Of a stretch of 44,541 nt of DNA, positions 7,472-14,805 are shown piece after piece. A program made the position numbers and the translations under genes. Source of the DNA: Lachnospiraceae bacterium (GTDB lineage: Bacteria > Bacillota > Clostridia > Lachnospirales > Lachnospiraceae); the NCBI GenBank assembly GCA_015258095.1, contig JABZIV010000014.1, positions 1 to 44,541 of the forward strand, given 5' to 3'. A model generated the notes under the pieces. The model saw nothing but the letters and a program-made list of their open reading frames with translations. It did not search any database and was not told the DNA's origin. Positions within the stretch are counted from its first letter, which is position 1. Each line of letters starts with the position of its first letter.

Positions 7472-8629
7472 ATGAGGACAATTTACTTAGATAATTCCGC
7501 ATCCACGAAGGTCTATCCGGAGGTGGCGGAGCGGATGTGCGAAACGATGTTAAAGGATTACGGCAATCCTTCCGCAAAGCATAAGATGGGCGTTGAAGCG
7601 GAGCAGTATTATAGGGAAAGCAGAGAAGAGATTGCAGAAACTTTGAAGGTGAAAGAGAAGGAGATTCTCTTTACTTCCGGGGGAACGGAATCGGATAATA
7701 TGGCTTTAATCGGTGCTTCTTTTGCAAAGAAGAAGCAGGGAATGCATATTATCAGTTCTGCAATCGAGCACCCTGCCATCTATAAGACTTTGGAATTTTT
7801 AGAGGGACAGGGTTTTACGGTTACGATTCTTCCGGTCGATGAGAAAGGACATATTTCTCTTAGCGATTTGGAAAAGGCGATTACAAAAGAAACGATTCTT
7901 GTCAGTATCATGACGGTCAACAATGAAATGGGGGCAGTAGAGGATATTCATGCGATTGGGGAGATGATTAAAAGGAAAAATCCCGATTGCCTTTTCCATA
8001 CGGATGCCATCCAGGCGTATGGAAAGATGATTCTTCGCCCGAAGAAGGATAAGGTGGATCTGCTCTCCGTGAGCGGGCACAAGTTGCATGGTCCGAAGGG
8101 AATCGGCTTTCTGTATATTGATGAGAAGGTCAAGATTGATCCGATTGTTTTCGGAGGAGGGCAGCAGGGCGGTTTACGTTCAGGTACACTGAATATTCCG
8201 GGAATCGCCGGAATCGGGCTTAGTGCGAAGATGGTGTACAGTGATTTTTCGGAAAAAGTGGAAAAATTATATACCCTGAAGGATTACTTTATCGAAGAAC
8301 TGGAAAAGCTTCCGGAAGTCAGAGTAAATTCCGAGAAAGGAAAGCTCTCCGCACCGCAGATTGTCTCGGCAAGCTTCTATGGAGTGAAAGCGGAGGTGCT
8401 GCTCCATGCCCTTGAGGAGAAGGGAATCTATGTCAGCAGCGGTTCCGCCTGCTCTTCCAATCATCCGGGAATCTCCGGCACGTTGAAAGCCATCGGTCTC
8501 GGACCGAAAGAGTTGGATTCCACTCTTCGTTTCTCTTTTTCCTTTTTTACCGAGAAACGGGAGCTCACCGACACGATAGAAGCGCTGAAAGAACTGCTGC
8601 CGATGCTTCGGAAATTTTATAAGGCATAA
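7472..8629 (+). CDS. Cysteine desulfurase (NifS/IscS family)
   Basis: A 385-residue PLP enzyme that takes sulfur from cysteine onto an active-site cysteine as a persulfide. It opens 'IYLDNSASTK', carries 'SGGTESDNMAL', the PLP lysine in 'SVSGHKLHGPKG' (K204) and the catalytic cysteine in 'SSGSACSSNHPG' (C327) on the longer loop typical of IscS/NifS-type enzymes. The RBS AAAGGGAG precedes ATG 7472. No iscU or other Fe-S scaffold gene is adjacent. ThiI is encoded about 1.1 kb downstream on the other strand, so this enzyme is a plausible sulfur donor for 4-thiouridine, like the NifZ-ThiI pair of Bacillus; that partnership is inferred from context. Confidence 0.93.
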   Translation: MRTIYLDNSASTKVYPEVAERMCETMLKDYGNPSAKHKMGVEAEQYYRESREEIAETLKVKEKEILFTSGGTESDNMALIGASFAKKKQGMHIISSAIEHPAIYKTLEFLEGQGFTVTILPVDEKGHISLSDLEKAITKETILVSIMTVNNEMGAVEDIHAIGEMIKRKNPDCLFHTDAIQAYGKMILRPKKDKVDLLSVSGHKLHGPKGIGFLYIDEKVKIDPIVFGGGQQGGLRSGTLNIPGIAGIGLSAKMVYSDFSEKVEKLYTLKDYFIEELEKLPEVRVNSEKGKLSAPQIVSASFYGVKAEVLLHALEEKGIYVSSGSACSSNHPGISGTLKAIGLGPKELDSTLRFSFSFFTEKRELTDTIEALKELLPMLRKFYKA

Positions 8630-8668
8630 AGAGAAGGGAAAAAAGCGTAGCGGAAAAGGAGAAAAACA

Positions 8669-9739
8669 GTGGTCTGGCGGAAAATAACTGTGGAAACGAA
8701 GGAAGAAGCGGTGGATATTCTTTCCTCTTATTTATATGACAGTTGGGATATTGAAGGCGTCGAAATAGAGGATGGAAAAGGCATTACACAAGAAGAGGCG
8801 AAAGAGATTTTTGCGGACATTTTGCCCGAGGAAAGCGGAGGAGAGGATGCCAAGCTCTCTTTTTACCTGGAGATTCTTCCGGATACGGAAAAGAAGAAAC
8901 GGAAAGAGGCGGTTGAGAAGGACTTTTCGGATGAAAAAGTGGATCATTCGTATAGTTTGAACAGCAGTAATATTTTCACGGAAGAGGAGTGCAGAGCCAT
9001 CCTTTCCGATTTGCGTCGAGAGTTACAGGAGATGGCAGAGTATACGGATATCGGTGCCGGAAAGATTACGGTTTCCGAGACGGAAGACAAGGATTGGATG
9101 AATGCATGGAAAGCCTTTTTCCATAGTTTTCGGGTTGGAAAAGTGCTGATTAAACCGAGTTGGGAGTCCGTCAATCCGAAGGAAGGAGAAGTGCTGATTA
9201 AGTTGGATCCCGGCACAAGCTTCGGAACGGGGCAGCATGAAACCACGAAGCTTTGCCTTCTGGCTCTCGAAAAATATAGCAGAGAGGGACAGCGTGTACT
9301 GGATCTCGGTACCGGGTCGGGTATCCTCGGTATCGCCGCATTGAAGATGGGTGCGCTGGAGGTTTTTGCGACGGACCTGGACCCGATTACGGAGGATTCT
9401 GTGGCCGGTAATCTTACGGAAAATGCGCTTTCGAAAGAGCAGTTCCATCTTTTTATAGAGAATATCTTAGGGGAAGAAGAAAGCGCAAAGCGCTTACAGA
9501 AACTTTTCCGGGAGGAGCCTTTCGATATTGTACTCGCGAATATTCTCGCGCCGGTTATCATTGCCCTTGCACCGCTTGTCCCCTCTTTTCTGAAAAAGGG
9601 AGGTGTTTTTATCACTTCCGGAATCATTGAAGAGAAAGCGGGGGATGTGCGGAAAGCACTGGAAGCACAAAAAGAGTTTACCATCGTGGAAGAAGAGAGC
9701 GATGGCGGTTGGCACAGCTTTGTGGTAAAGAAAATATAA
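8669..9739 (+). CDS. prmA: Ribosomal protein L11 methyltransferase
   Basis: A 356-residue class I SAM-dependent methyltransferase that trimethylates ribosomal protein L11. The start is GTG at 8669 with AAAAGGAG seven bases upstream. An N-terminal substrate-recognition domain precedes 'DPGTSFGTGQHETT', a PrmA signature, and then the SAM motif I 'VLDLGTGSGILGIAA' (about 210-224), 'TDLDP' and 'NILAPVI'. At 356 residues it is somewhat longer than the ~310 of B. subtilis PrmA, with an acidic insertion in the N-terminal half. It ends at a hairpin shared with convergent thiI. Confidence 0.95.
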   Translation: MVWRKITVETKEEAVDILSSYLYDSWDIEGVEIEDGKGITQEEAKEIFADILPEESGGEDAKLSFYLEILPDTEKKKRKEAVEKDFSDEKVDHSYSLNSSNIFTEEECRAILSDLRRELQEMAEYTDIGAGKITVSETEDKDWMNAWKAFFHSFRVGKVLIKPSWESVNPKEGEVLIKLDPGTSFGTGQHETTKLCLLALEKYSREGQRVLDLGTGSGILGIAALKMGALEVFATDLDPITEDSVAGNLTENALSKEQFHLFIENILGEEESAKRLQKLFREEPFDIVLANILAPVIIALAPLVPSFLKKGGVFITSGIIEEKAGDVRKALEAQKEFTIVEEESDGGWHSFVVKKI

Positions 9740-9755
9740 AGAAGACCTGAGAAAG

Positions 9756-9785
9756 AAAAAGGGCTGTGTTACAGCCCCTTTTCTT
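9756..9785. terminator. Bidirectional terminator between prmA and thiI
   Basis: A hairpin with GGGCTGT (9761-9767) pairing ACAGCCC (9771-9777), flanked by A-rich and T-rich runs that extend the stem past one mismatch. The loop contains the thiI stop codon (9769-9771), so the stem overlaps the end of the thiI gene. Confidence 0.7.
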
Positions 9786-10971
9786 TTCGAATCAAAATGT
9801 CTTCGGTCTCCTGAACAGCCTTTTCCACCATGGCGTCTATTTCCGGCAGAAGTTTTAGTTCCGACTTCCGAATCTTCTCGACGATCGGTTTTGTGACCGG
9901 GTGTTTTGCGACAAAGATGGTGCAACAATCCTCGTAAGGTTCGATAGAAGTCTCGTAAGTGCCGATTTCTTCCGCAACATCGATAATTTCCTGCTTGTCG
10001 AAAGCGATGAGCGGACGATAAACCGGTAGAGTACAGACTTCATTTGTACATACCAGACTTTGCAAGGTCTGGGATGCGACCTGTCCTATAGATTCACCGG
10101 TAATTAAACCGATACAATCGTTTTTATAGGCAAGCGCCTCGGCAATCCGCATCATGTAACGGCGCATAATGATAGTCAGTTCATCGTGCGGGCAACGATC
10201 ATAAATCGCCAATTGGATTTCCGTGAAATTCACGACGTGAAGCATAATGGGACCGGTGTAAGTGGAAAGCTGTCTCGCCAGGTCCATCACTTTGATTTTC
10301 GCCCGTTCGCTGGTGTAAGGCGGTGCATGGAAATAGGTGGCTTCAATCAGTGCACCTCTCTTAGCAACCTTGAAACCGGCAACAGGGGAATCAATCCCTC
10401 CGGAGAGAAGAAGCATGGCCTTTCCGTTTGTCCCGAGAGGCATGCCGGACAGTCCGGGGATGATTTTTCCGTAAATATTGATGAACTGTCGGATTTCGAT
10501 ACGCAGTTTGACATCCGGTTTATGCACATCCACCTTTGCGTTCGGAAAAGCCTCTAGAATACTGTGGCCGAGTTCCTGCTCAATTTCCGGAGAGGTCATG
10601 GGATATGCCTTTTCCGCACGTCTCGTTTCGACTTTGAAGCGAACAGGGGCATCACCGTATGCGGAACGAAAATAAGAGAGGACCGCCTCTTCCAGGACGG
10701 AAAAATCCTCCGAATAGGGAAGCTGTACCATAGGAGCGATGCCGGCAATCCCGAAAACATGACGGAGCGCATCAATGCATTCCTCGTAGTCGTAATGTTC
10801 CGATTTCACATGGACGTAGATTCTGCCCCGTTCTCTCGAGACGGCATACTCTCCGCCGGCCCGTTTCAGTTTCATGCGGATATCTTTTGCCAGGGCGTCT
10901 TCAAAGACATAGCGATTCTTTCCTTTTGTGCCGATTTCCGCGTACTTAATTAAAAATGCTTGATATTCCAT
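9769..10971 (-). CDS. thiI: tRNA 4-thiouridine synthase ThiI (short form)
   Basis: A 400-residue ThiI that adenylates U8 of tRNA and transfers sulfur to give 4-thiouridine; in some organisms it also feeds thiamine thiazole synthesis. An N-terminal ferredoxin-like and THUMP region (about 1-165) is followed by the PP-loop ATPase motif 'LLLSGGIDSPVAG' and by 'TGESIGQVASQT'. There is no C-terminal rhodanese domain, as is usual in Firmicutes, so the sulfur must be delivered by a separate desulfurase, perhaps the one at 7472. The start at 10971 ('MEYQAFLIKYAEIGTKGKN') matches the family N-terminus; the ribosome site is weak. It lies downstream of the HPr-like gene but behind that gene's terminator. 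Confidence 0.95.
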   Translation of the reverse strand: MEYQAFLIKYAEIGTKGKNRYVFEDALAKDIRMKLKRAGGEYAVSRERGRIYVHVKSEHYDYEECIDALRHVFGIAGIAPMVQLPYSEDFSVLEEAVLSYFRSAYGDAPVRFKVETRRAEKAYPMTSPEIEQELGHSILEAFPNAKVDVHKPDVKLRIEIRQFINIYGKIIPGLSGMPLGTNGKAMLLLSGGIDSPVAGFKVAKRGALIEATYFHAPPYTSERAKIKVMDLARQLSTYTGPIMLHVVNFTEIQLAIYDRCPHDELTIIMRRYMMRIAEALAYKNDCIGLITGESIGQVASQTLQSLVCTNEVCTLPVYRPLIAFDKQEIIDVAEEIGTYETSIEPYEDCCTIFVAKHPVTKPIVEKIRKSELKLLPEIDAMVEKAVQETEDILIRKEKGL

Positions 10972-11065
10972 ACAGTCTCTAATCTTTCTGTTCTGTCTCA
11001 ACCGCTTTCCGCATAGAGAAAGAGGTTGAAGGGTCTTCAGTTTCTTTTTATAAAATCCGGCCTGC

Positions 11066-11103
11066 ACAGAAAAGAAGTGCATGTTCCCATGCACTTCTTA
11101 AAA
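11066..11103 (-). terminator. Terminator of the HPr-like gene
   Basis: A perfect 12-bp stem (11072-11083 with 11088-11099) with a 4-base loop and, on the minus strand, a TTTTC tail. It lies 45 bases after the HPr-like stop codon. Confidence 0.85.
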
Positions 11104-11143
11104 ACCTTGTAAGCCAAAGCGCTTTCCGTTAAGATACAGAGAG

Positions 11144-11386
11144 TTATGCTTCTAAAATATAGGGTTTCAGTGTGGCTACAATCTCGTCCATACGGCTTTC
11201 ATCGGCATGGATGTTCAAATCGATGGGTTTGGACAAATCCAGGGAGAAGATTCCCATAATCGACTTGGCATCAATCACATACCGACCGGAAACAAGATCA
11301 AAATCCACGTCGGAGAAGCGTACCAGGTCGTTTACGAAGGACTTCACTTTATCAATGGAATTCAGGGAAATGCGAACCGTTTTCAT
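11144..11386 (-). CDS. HPr/Crh-like protein lacking the active-site histidine
   Basis: An 80-residue protein of the HPr fold. The regulatory-serine region is well kept: 'AKSIMGIFSLDLSKPIDL' matches the HPr/Crh 'KSIMGVMSL' motif, so S42 aligns with Ser46, the HPr-kinase site. The catalytic segment 'G(I/L)HARPA' is gone: ungapped alignment puts I11 at the place of His15 and K13/V14 at Arg17/Pro18. It therefore cannot carry PEP-derived phosphate at His15. Crh of Bacillus, which has Gln15, is the known precedent for a purely regulatory HPr paralogue that binds CcpA; the role here is inferred. AAAGGAG precedes ATG 11386. It has its own promoter and terminator. Confidence 0.82.
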   Translation of the reverse strand: MKTVRISLNSIDKVKSFVNDLVRFSDVDFDLVSGRYVIDAKSIMGIFSLDLSKPIDLNIHADESRMDEIVATLKPYILEA

Positions 11387-11416
11387 AAGACAACTCTCCT
11401 TTCAAATGATGAGATT

Positions 11417-11445
11417 ATTGTAGTGAGGAAGTATTTTAAAGTCAA
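11417..11445 (-). promoter_or_regulatory. Promoter of the HPr-like gene
   Basis: On the minus strand, TTGACT (11440-11445), a 17-base spacer and TACAAT (11417-11422), about 30 bases ahead of the start codon at 11386. Confidence 0.7.
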
Positions 11446-11481
11446 GTAAAAGGACGCTTTGGAAATAGAAAGGAAAAGACA

Positions 11482-12867
11482 ATGGAACTGAAGGGATTGC
11501 GTTTTGCTATGCACAACTTAGGGTGTAAGGTCAATTCCTACGAGGCGGAGGCAATGAGTGAGGCAATACTCGAAGAAGGAGCAATTTTAGTGCCCTTTCA
11601 CGAAGAGGCGGATATCTATCTCATCAATACCTGCTCCGTTACCAATATTGCGGACCGAAAGTCTCGACAGATGATTCATCAGGCGAAGGAACGGAATCCG
11701 GATGCCCTGGTGATTGCCTGCGGCTGCTACGTGGAAGGAAAGAAAGAAGAACTGGAAAAAGAGCAGGGAGTGGATATCTTTATCGGAAACAGCGGAAAAG
11801 GGCAGATTGTGGAGCGCATCAAGGCCTATTATGCTGCCATGCGGGAAAATGATACGGCAATCGAAGCGTATCTTCCAAAGGGAAGAGGGGAGGAAGAGTA
11901 TGAGGCGCTTTCCTTAAAGAAACCGCTGGAAAGAAGTCGCGCTTTTGTGAAGATTCAGGATGGATGCAATCAGTTTTGTGCGTACTGCATTATTCCCTAT
12001 GTGAGAGGGCGGATTCGCAGCAGGAAGGTGGAGGATTGCCTGGAAGAGATTCGAAGAATCGGAGAACAGGGCATAGAGGAGATTGTGCTTACCGGAATTC
12101 ATCTTTCTTCTTATGGCCTGGATTTCCGGAATCTTTCCTATGAGAAAGCAAGTCGCATGGAGGAAAGCGGAGAAGCACTGCTTCACTTAATACGGGAAAT
12201 AGCGTGTCTTCCGACAATCAAGCGGATTCGTCTGGGCAGTTTGGAACCCAGAGTCATTACGGAGAAGTTCATGCGGGGCTTACAGGAAATCGATGCTTTC
12301 TGTCCGCATTTTCACCTCTCTTTACAAAGCGGGGCGGAGAGAACGCTTAGAAGAATGAACCGGCACTATACCAAGGAAGAGTTTAGAGAGGCGGTCAATC
12401 GTATCCGGGAAGTCTATCCTCTCGCAGCGATTACAACGGATGTGATTGTCGGTTTTCCGGGAGAGACGGAAGAGGATTTTCAGGAATCGAAAGCCTTTCT
12501 CAAGGAAATCGGATTCTATGATATGCATATCTTTAAGTACTCCCGGAGGAAGGGAACACGTGCGGATGAGATGCCGGAGCAGATTCCGGAGGCCGTAAAG
12601 AAGGAACGTTCCCGCATTCTTCTGACCCTCGCGGAAGAGGATTCTGCACGGTTTCGGGCAAAGCTTATCGGGAAGGAAAGAGAAGTGCTGATTGAAGAAG
12701 AGCAGGAAATAGAAGGAAAGTGTTACTATACCGGTTTTGATGAGACGTACGTTCGCTACTATATTCCAAAAGAAGATTCTCTTCTTAGCGGAAAAATTTT
12801 TACCGTATATGCGGAGAAGGTTCTTCCGGAAAGTATTCTGGGAAAGGTCATCGAAATTCGTTCATAG
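11482..12867 (+). CDS. mtaB: tRNA t6A37 methylthiotransferase MtaB (radical SAM)
   Basis: A 461-residue methylthiotransferase that converts t6A to ms2t6A at position 37 of tRNAs reading ANN codons. The N-terminal UPF0004 domain has three cluster cysteines in 'LGCKVNSYE', 'NTCSVTN' and 'CGCYVEG'; the radical SAM domain has 'CNQFCAYCIIPYVRG' (CxxxCxxC), and a TRAM-like region closes the protein. The reading 'GCKVNSYEAEAM' and the CSVTN motif point to the MtaB (YqeV) branch rather than MiaB or RimO. The RBS AAAGGAAAAG precedes ATG 11482. Position directly before hrcA-dnaKJ is common in Firmicutes, where it is usually downstream of prmA/rsmE; here the cluster has been rearranged. Confidence 0.93.
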   Translation: MELKGLRFAMHNLGCKVNSYEAEAMSEAILEEGAILVPFHEEADIYLINTCSVTNIADRKSRQMIHQAKERNPDALVIACGCYVEGKKEELEKEQGVDIFIGNSGKGQIVERIKAYYAAMRENDTAIEAYLPKGRGEEEYEALSLKKPLERSRAFVKIQDGCNQFCAYCIIPYVRGRIRSRKVEDCLEEIRRIGEQGIEEIVLTGIHLSSYGLDFRNLSYEKASRMEESGEALLHLIREIACLPTIKRIRLGSLEPRVITEKFMRGLQEIDAFCPHFHLSLQSGAERTLRRMNRHYTKEEFREAVNRIREVYPLAAITTDVIVGFPGETEEDFQESKAFLKEIGFYDMHIFKYSRRKGTRADEMPEQIPEAVKKERSRILLTLAEEDSARFRAKLIGKEREVLIEEEQEIEGKCYYTGFDETYVRYYIPKEDSLLSGKIFTVYAEKVLPESILGKVIEIRS

Positions 12868-12896
12868 GAAATTCACAAATCCCCCTCGGAAAATTC

Positions 12897-12925
12897 TTGA
12901 CATTCTATTTTCCAAGGGGTATATT
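12897..12925 (+). promoter_or_regulatory. Sigma-A promoter of the hrcA-grpE-dnaK-dnaJ operon
   Basis: A perfect -35 TTGACA (12897-12902), a 17-base spacer and TATATT (12920-12925). Transcription would start at about 12932, just before the CIRCE element. Confidence 0.9.
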
Positions 12926-12936
12926 ATGAACATGTG

Positions 12937-12963
12937 TTAGCACTCGTTATATATGAGTGCCAA
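12937..12963. promoter_or_regulatory. CIRCE operator (HrcA binding site)
   Basis: TTAGCACTC (12937-12945), a 9-base spacer GTTATATAT and GAGTGCCAA (12955-12963). This is the CIRCE inverted repeat with a single deviation (C for T in the right arm). It lies just after the promoter and ahead of hrcA, the classic site of HrcA autorepression. Confidence 0.96.
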
Positions 12964-12992
12964 CAAAATACAGGAAGGAGGAAGGTGGTCTT

Positions 12993-14012
12993 GTGGATCA
13001 GAGGAAACTAATTATTTTAACAACGATAATCAAGAACTATTTAGAGACCGGTGAGCCGGTCGGGTCCCGAACCATTAGTAAATACTCCGGATTGAATTTG
13101 AGTTCAGCGACGATTCGGAATGAGATGAGTGATTTGGAGGAGATGGGCTACATTTTGCAGCCCCACACTTCCGCGGGTAGGATTCCTTCAGACCAGGGGT
13201 ATCGTTTTTATGTAGACCAGCTTATGGAGAAGCAGGAGCGGGATTTATCCGAAGTAAAGAGTTCGATGTTTGAACGGATTGAAAAACTGGAATCCGCCTT
13301 GCAGTCTCTTGTTCGAAATATAGCCAGCGACACACACTATACGGCTTTGGTTTCCGGTCCGAGGATGGAGAAGAACCGGATTAAGTTTTTACAGATTTCG
13401 CAGGTAGAAGAGGGGAAGCTTTTACTTCTTCTGATGTTCCAGGGCAATATCATTAAGACGACAACGGTGAATTGCGAAGAGAACCTGGAGCAGAGTTCGG
13501 TTTTATCCATCAATCTTCTTCTGAACGACGTCCTTTCCGGGCACACGGTGGAAGAGCTGAATGAACAACATGTCCGTGCTCTTTTGGACAGAACCAAGCA
13601 CAGCAAAGTGATAGAAGTTCTTCTTCCCAAGTTGGAGCAGCTCTTACGGACAGATGAGCAGGATTTGGAGATTTATACCTCCGGCGCGACCAACATTTTC
13701 AAGTATCCGGAGCTGACGGATTCCGAGAATGCTTCCAAGCTGATTTTCGCTTTGGAATCGAAAGAGGAACTTGCCGGGCTCCTGCAAGAGGCGGAAGAGA
13801 AAGAGGAAGACAAGAGCATACAGGTCTATATCGGAAAAGACAGTCCGATGAAGGATATGGCGGACTGTGCACTGGTTACAGCGAAGTATCAACTGGGAAA
13901 CGGTATGCACGGTACGATCGGTGTGATTGGACCGAAACGGATGGATTACGAGAAAGTACTTCGTACCCTGAACCGTTTGATTCAGGAAATGGAAGAAGTT
14001 CCCTTGCTATAG
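12993..14012 (+). CDS. hrcA: Heat-inducible transcription repressor HrcA
   Basis: A 339-residue repressor of class I heat-shock genes, which binds CIRCE and whose activity depends on GroEL. The start was set at GTG 12993 ('(V)DQRKLIILTTIIKNYLETGEPVGSRTI'), with AAGGAGG at 12975-12981; longer readings would start inside the CIRCE element. The winged-helix N-terminus shows 'GSRTISK.SGLNLSSATIRNEMSDLEEMGYI' (about residues 25-55), followed by 'QPHTSAGRIPSDQGYRFYVD'. The rest is the HrcA dimerisation/GAF-like domain. It is the first gene of its operon, 15 bases ahead of grpE, and so is autoregulated. Confidence 0.97.
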   Translation: MDQRKLIILTTIIKNYLETGEPVGSRTISKYSGLNLSSATIRNEMSDLEEMGYILQPHTSAGRIPSDQGYRFYVDQLMEKQERDLSEVKSSMFERIEKLESALQSLVRNIASDTHYTALVSGPRMEKNRIKFLQISQVEEGKLLLLLMFQGNIIKTTTVNCEENLEQSSVLSINLLLNDVLSGHTVEELNEQHVRALLDRTKHSKVIEVLLPKLEQLLRTDEQDLEIYTSGATNIFKYPELTDSENASKLIFALESKEELAGLLQEAEEKEEDKSIQVYIGKDSPMKDMADCALVTAKYQLGNGMHGTIGVIGPKRMDYEKVLRTLNRLIQEMEEVPLL

Positions 14013-14027
14013 AGGAAGGAGAGAGTT

Positions 14028-14648
14028 GTGTCAAAGAAGCATAGAGAAGCGTATGAGGAAGAGAAGGATAGGATGCAAAGCGAGGGTGCGGTAGAGCATC
14101 CGGAGGAGGTATCGAAGGAAGAAAGCGAAGCCGATGCCGCAGGGGAAACACAGGAGACGATAGATTCCGAAGCGTCTTCGGAAGACCAAGCCGATGCGTC
14201 TTCGGAAGACCATGGAGAGAGTGCGGAACTCGCCGCTTTGAAAGACAAGTATCTCCGTACGCTTGCCGAGTATGAAAACTTCCGTAAGCGCTCCGAGAAA
14301 GAGAAAACGCAGATGTATGAGCTCGGAGGGAAGAGCATTATAGAGCACCTTCTTCCGATTGTAGATAATTTCGAGAGAGCTTTGGAACATATTTCCGAGG
14401 AACAGAAGGAAGATCCTTTTGTAAAGGGAATCGAGGGAATTTATAAACAGTTCCAGAAAATGTTTGCGGATTGTGATATCCGACCGATCGAGGCGGTAGG
14501 ACAGAAGTTTGATCCGGCACTTCACAATGCAGTGATGACGGAGGAAGACGGAGACGCCGAAGAGGATACCGTTACGGCAGATTTACAGAAAGGCTATACT
14601 TACCGAGGCAATGTGGTTCGTCATTCCATGGTAAAGGTAAAGAAGTAA
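14028..14648 (+). CDS. grpE: Nucleotide exchange factor GrpE
   Basis: A 206-residue GrpE, which releases ADP from DnaK. It starts at GTG 14028 with AAGGAG six bases upstream. Residues 1-~65 are an acidic, low-complexity tail rich in E, S and A. Then come the coiled-coil dimer helix 'LRTLAEYENFRKRSEKEK' and the beta-domain motif 'FDPALHNAVM', both strong GrpE signatures. The acidic tail contains a tandem duplication of GCGTCTTCGGAAGACCA (14171 and 14194 region), giving 'ASSEDQADASSEDHG'. A short 18-bp tandem repeat follows the gene. Confidence 0.96.
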   Translation: MSKKHREAYEEEKDRMQSEGAVEHPEEVSKEESEADAAGETQETIDSEASSEDQADASSEDHGESAELAALKDKYLRTLAEYENFRKRSEKEKTQMYELGGKSIIEHLLPIVDNFERALEHISEEQKEDPFVKGIEGIYKQFQKMFADCDIRPIEAVGQKFDPALHNAVMTEEDGDAEEDTVTADLQKGYTYRGNVVRHSMVKVKK

Positions 14649-14650
14649 GG

Positions 14651-14687
14651 CGAAAAAAGAGAATCAAGGTAAAAAAGAGAATCAAGC
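14651..14687 (+). repeat. Two 18-bp tandem copies between grpE and dnaK
   Basis: GCGAAAAAAGAGAATCAAG is followed immediately by GTAAAAAAGAGAATCAAG. The 157-base grpE-dnaK gap otherwise holds no clear promoter or second CIRCE element. Confidence 0.7.
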
Positions 14688-14805
14688 GAAAGAACCGTAG
14701 TAAAGAAGAATCGGTATAAATACAGACGAATGAGCTTGTAAAAGAGCTTTTTCCATAAATGAAGGCAAGAAATCAAATTTAGCATAGAAAAAGGAGAGTA
14801 CGATT

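Noticed and set aside
12957..12992. HrcA start at ATG 12957
   Set aside because: It would begin inside the CIRCE element and add residues not found in HrcA; GTG 12993 fits the family.
13982..14338. Minus-strand frame opposite grpE
   Set aside because: Ser-rich composition is the complement of the GrpE acidic repeat codons; no start signals.
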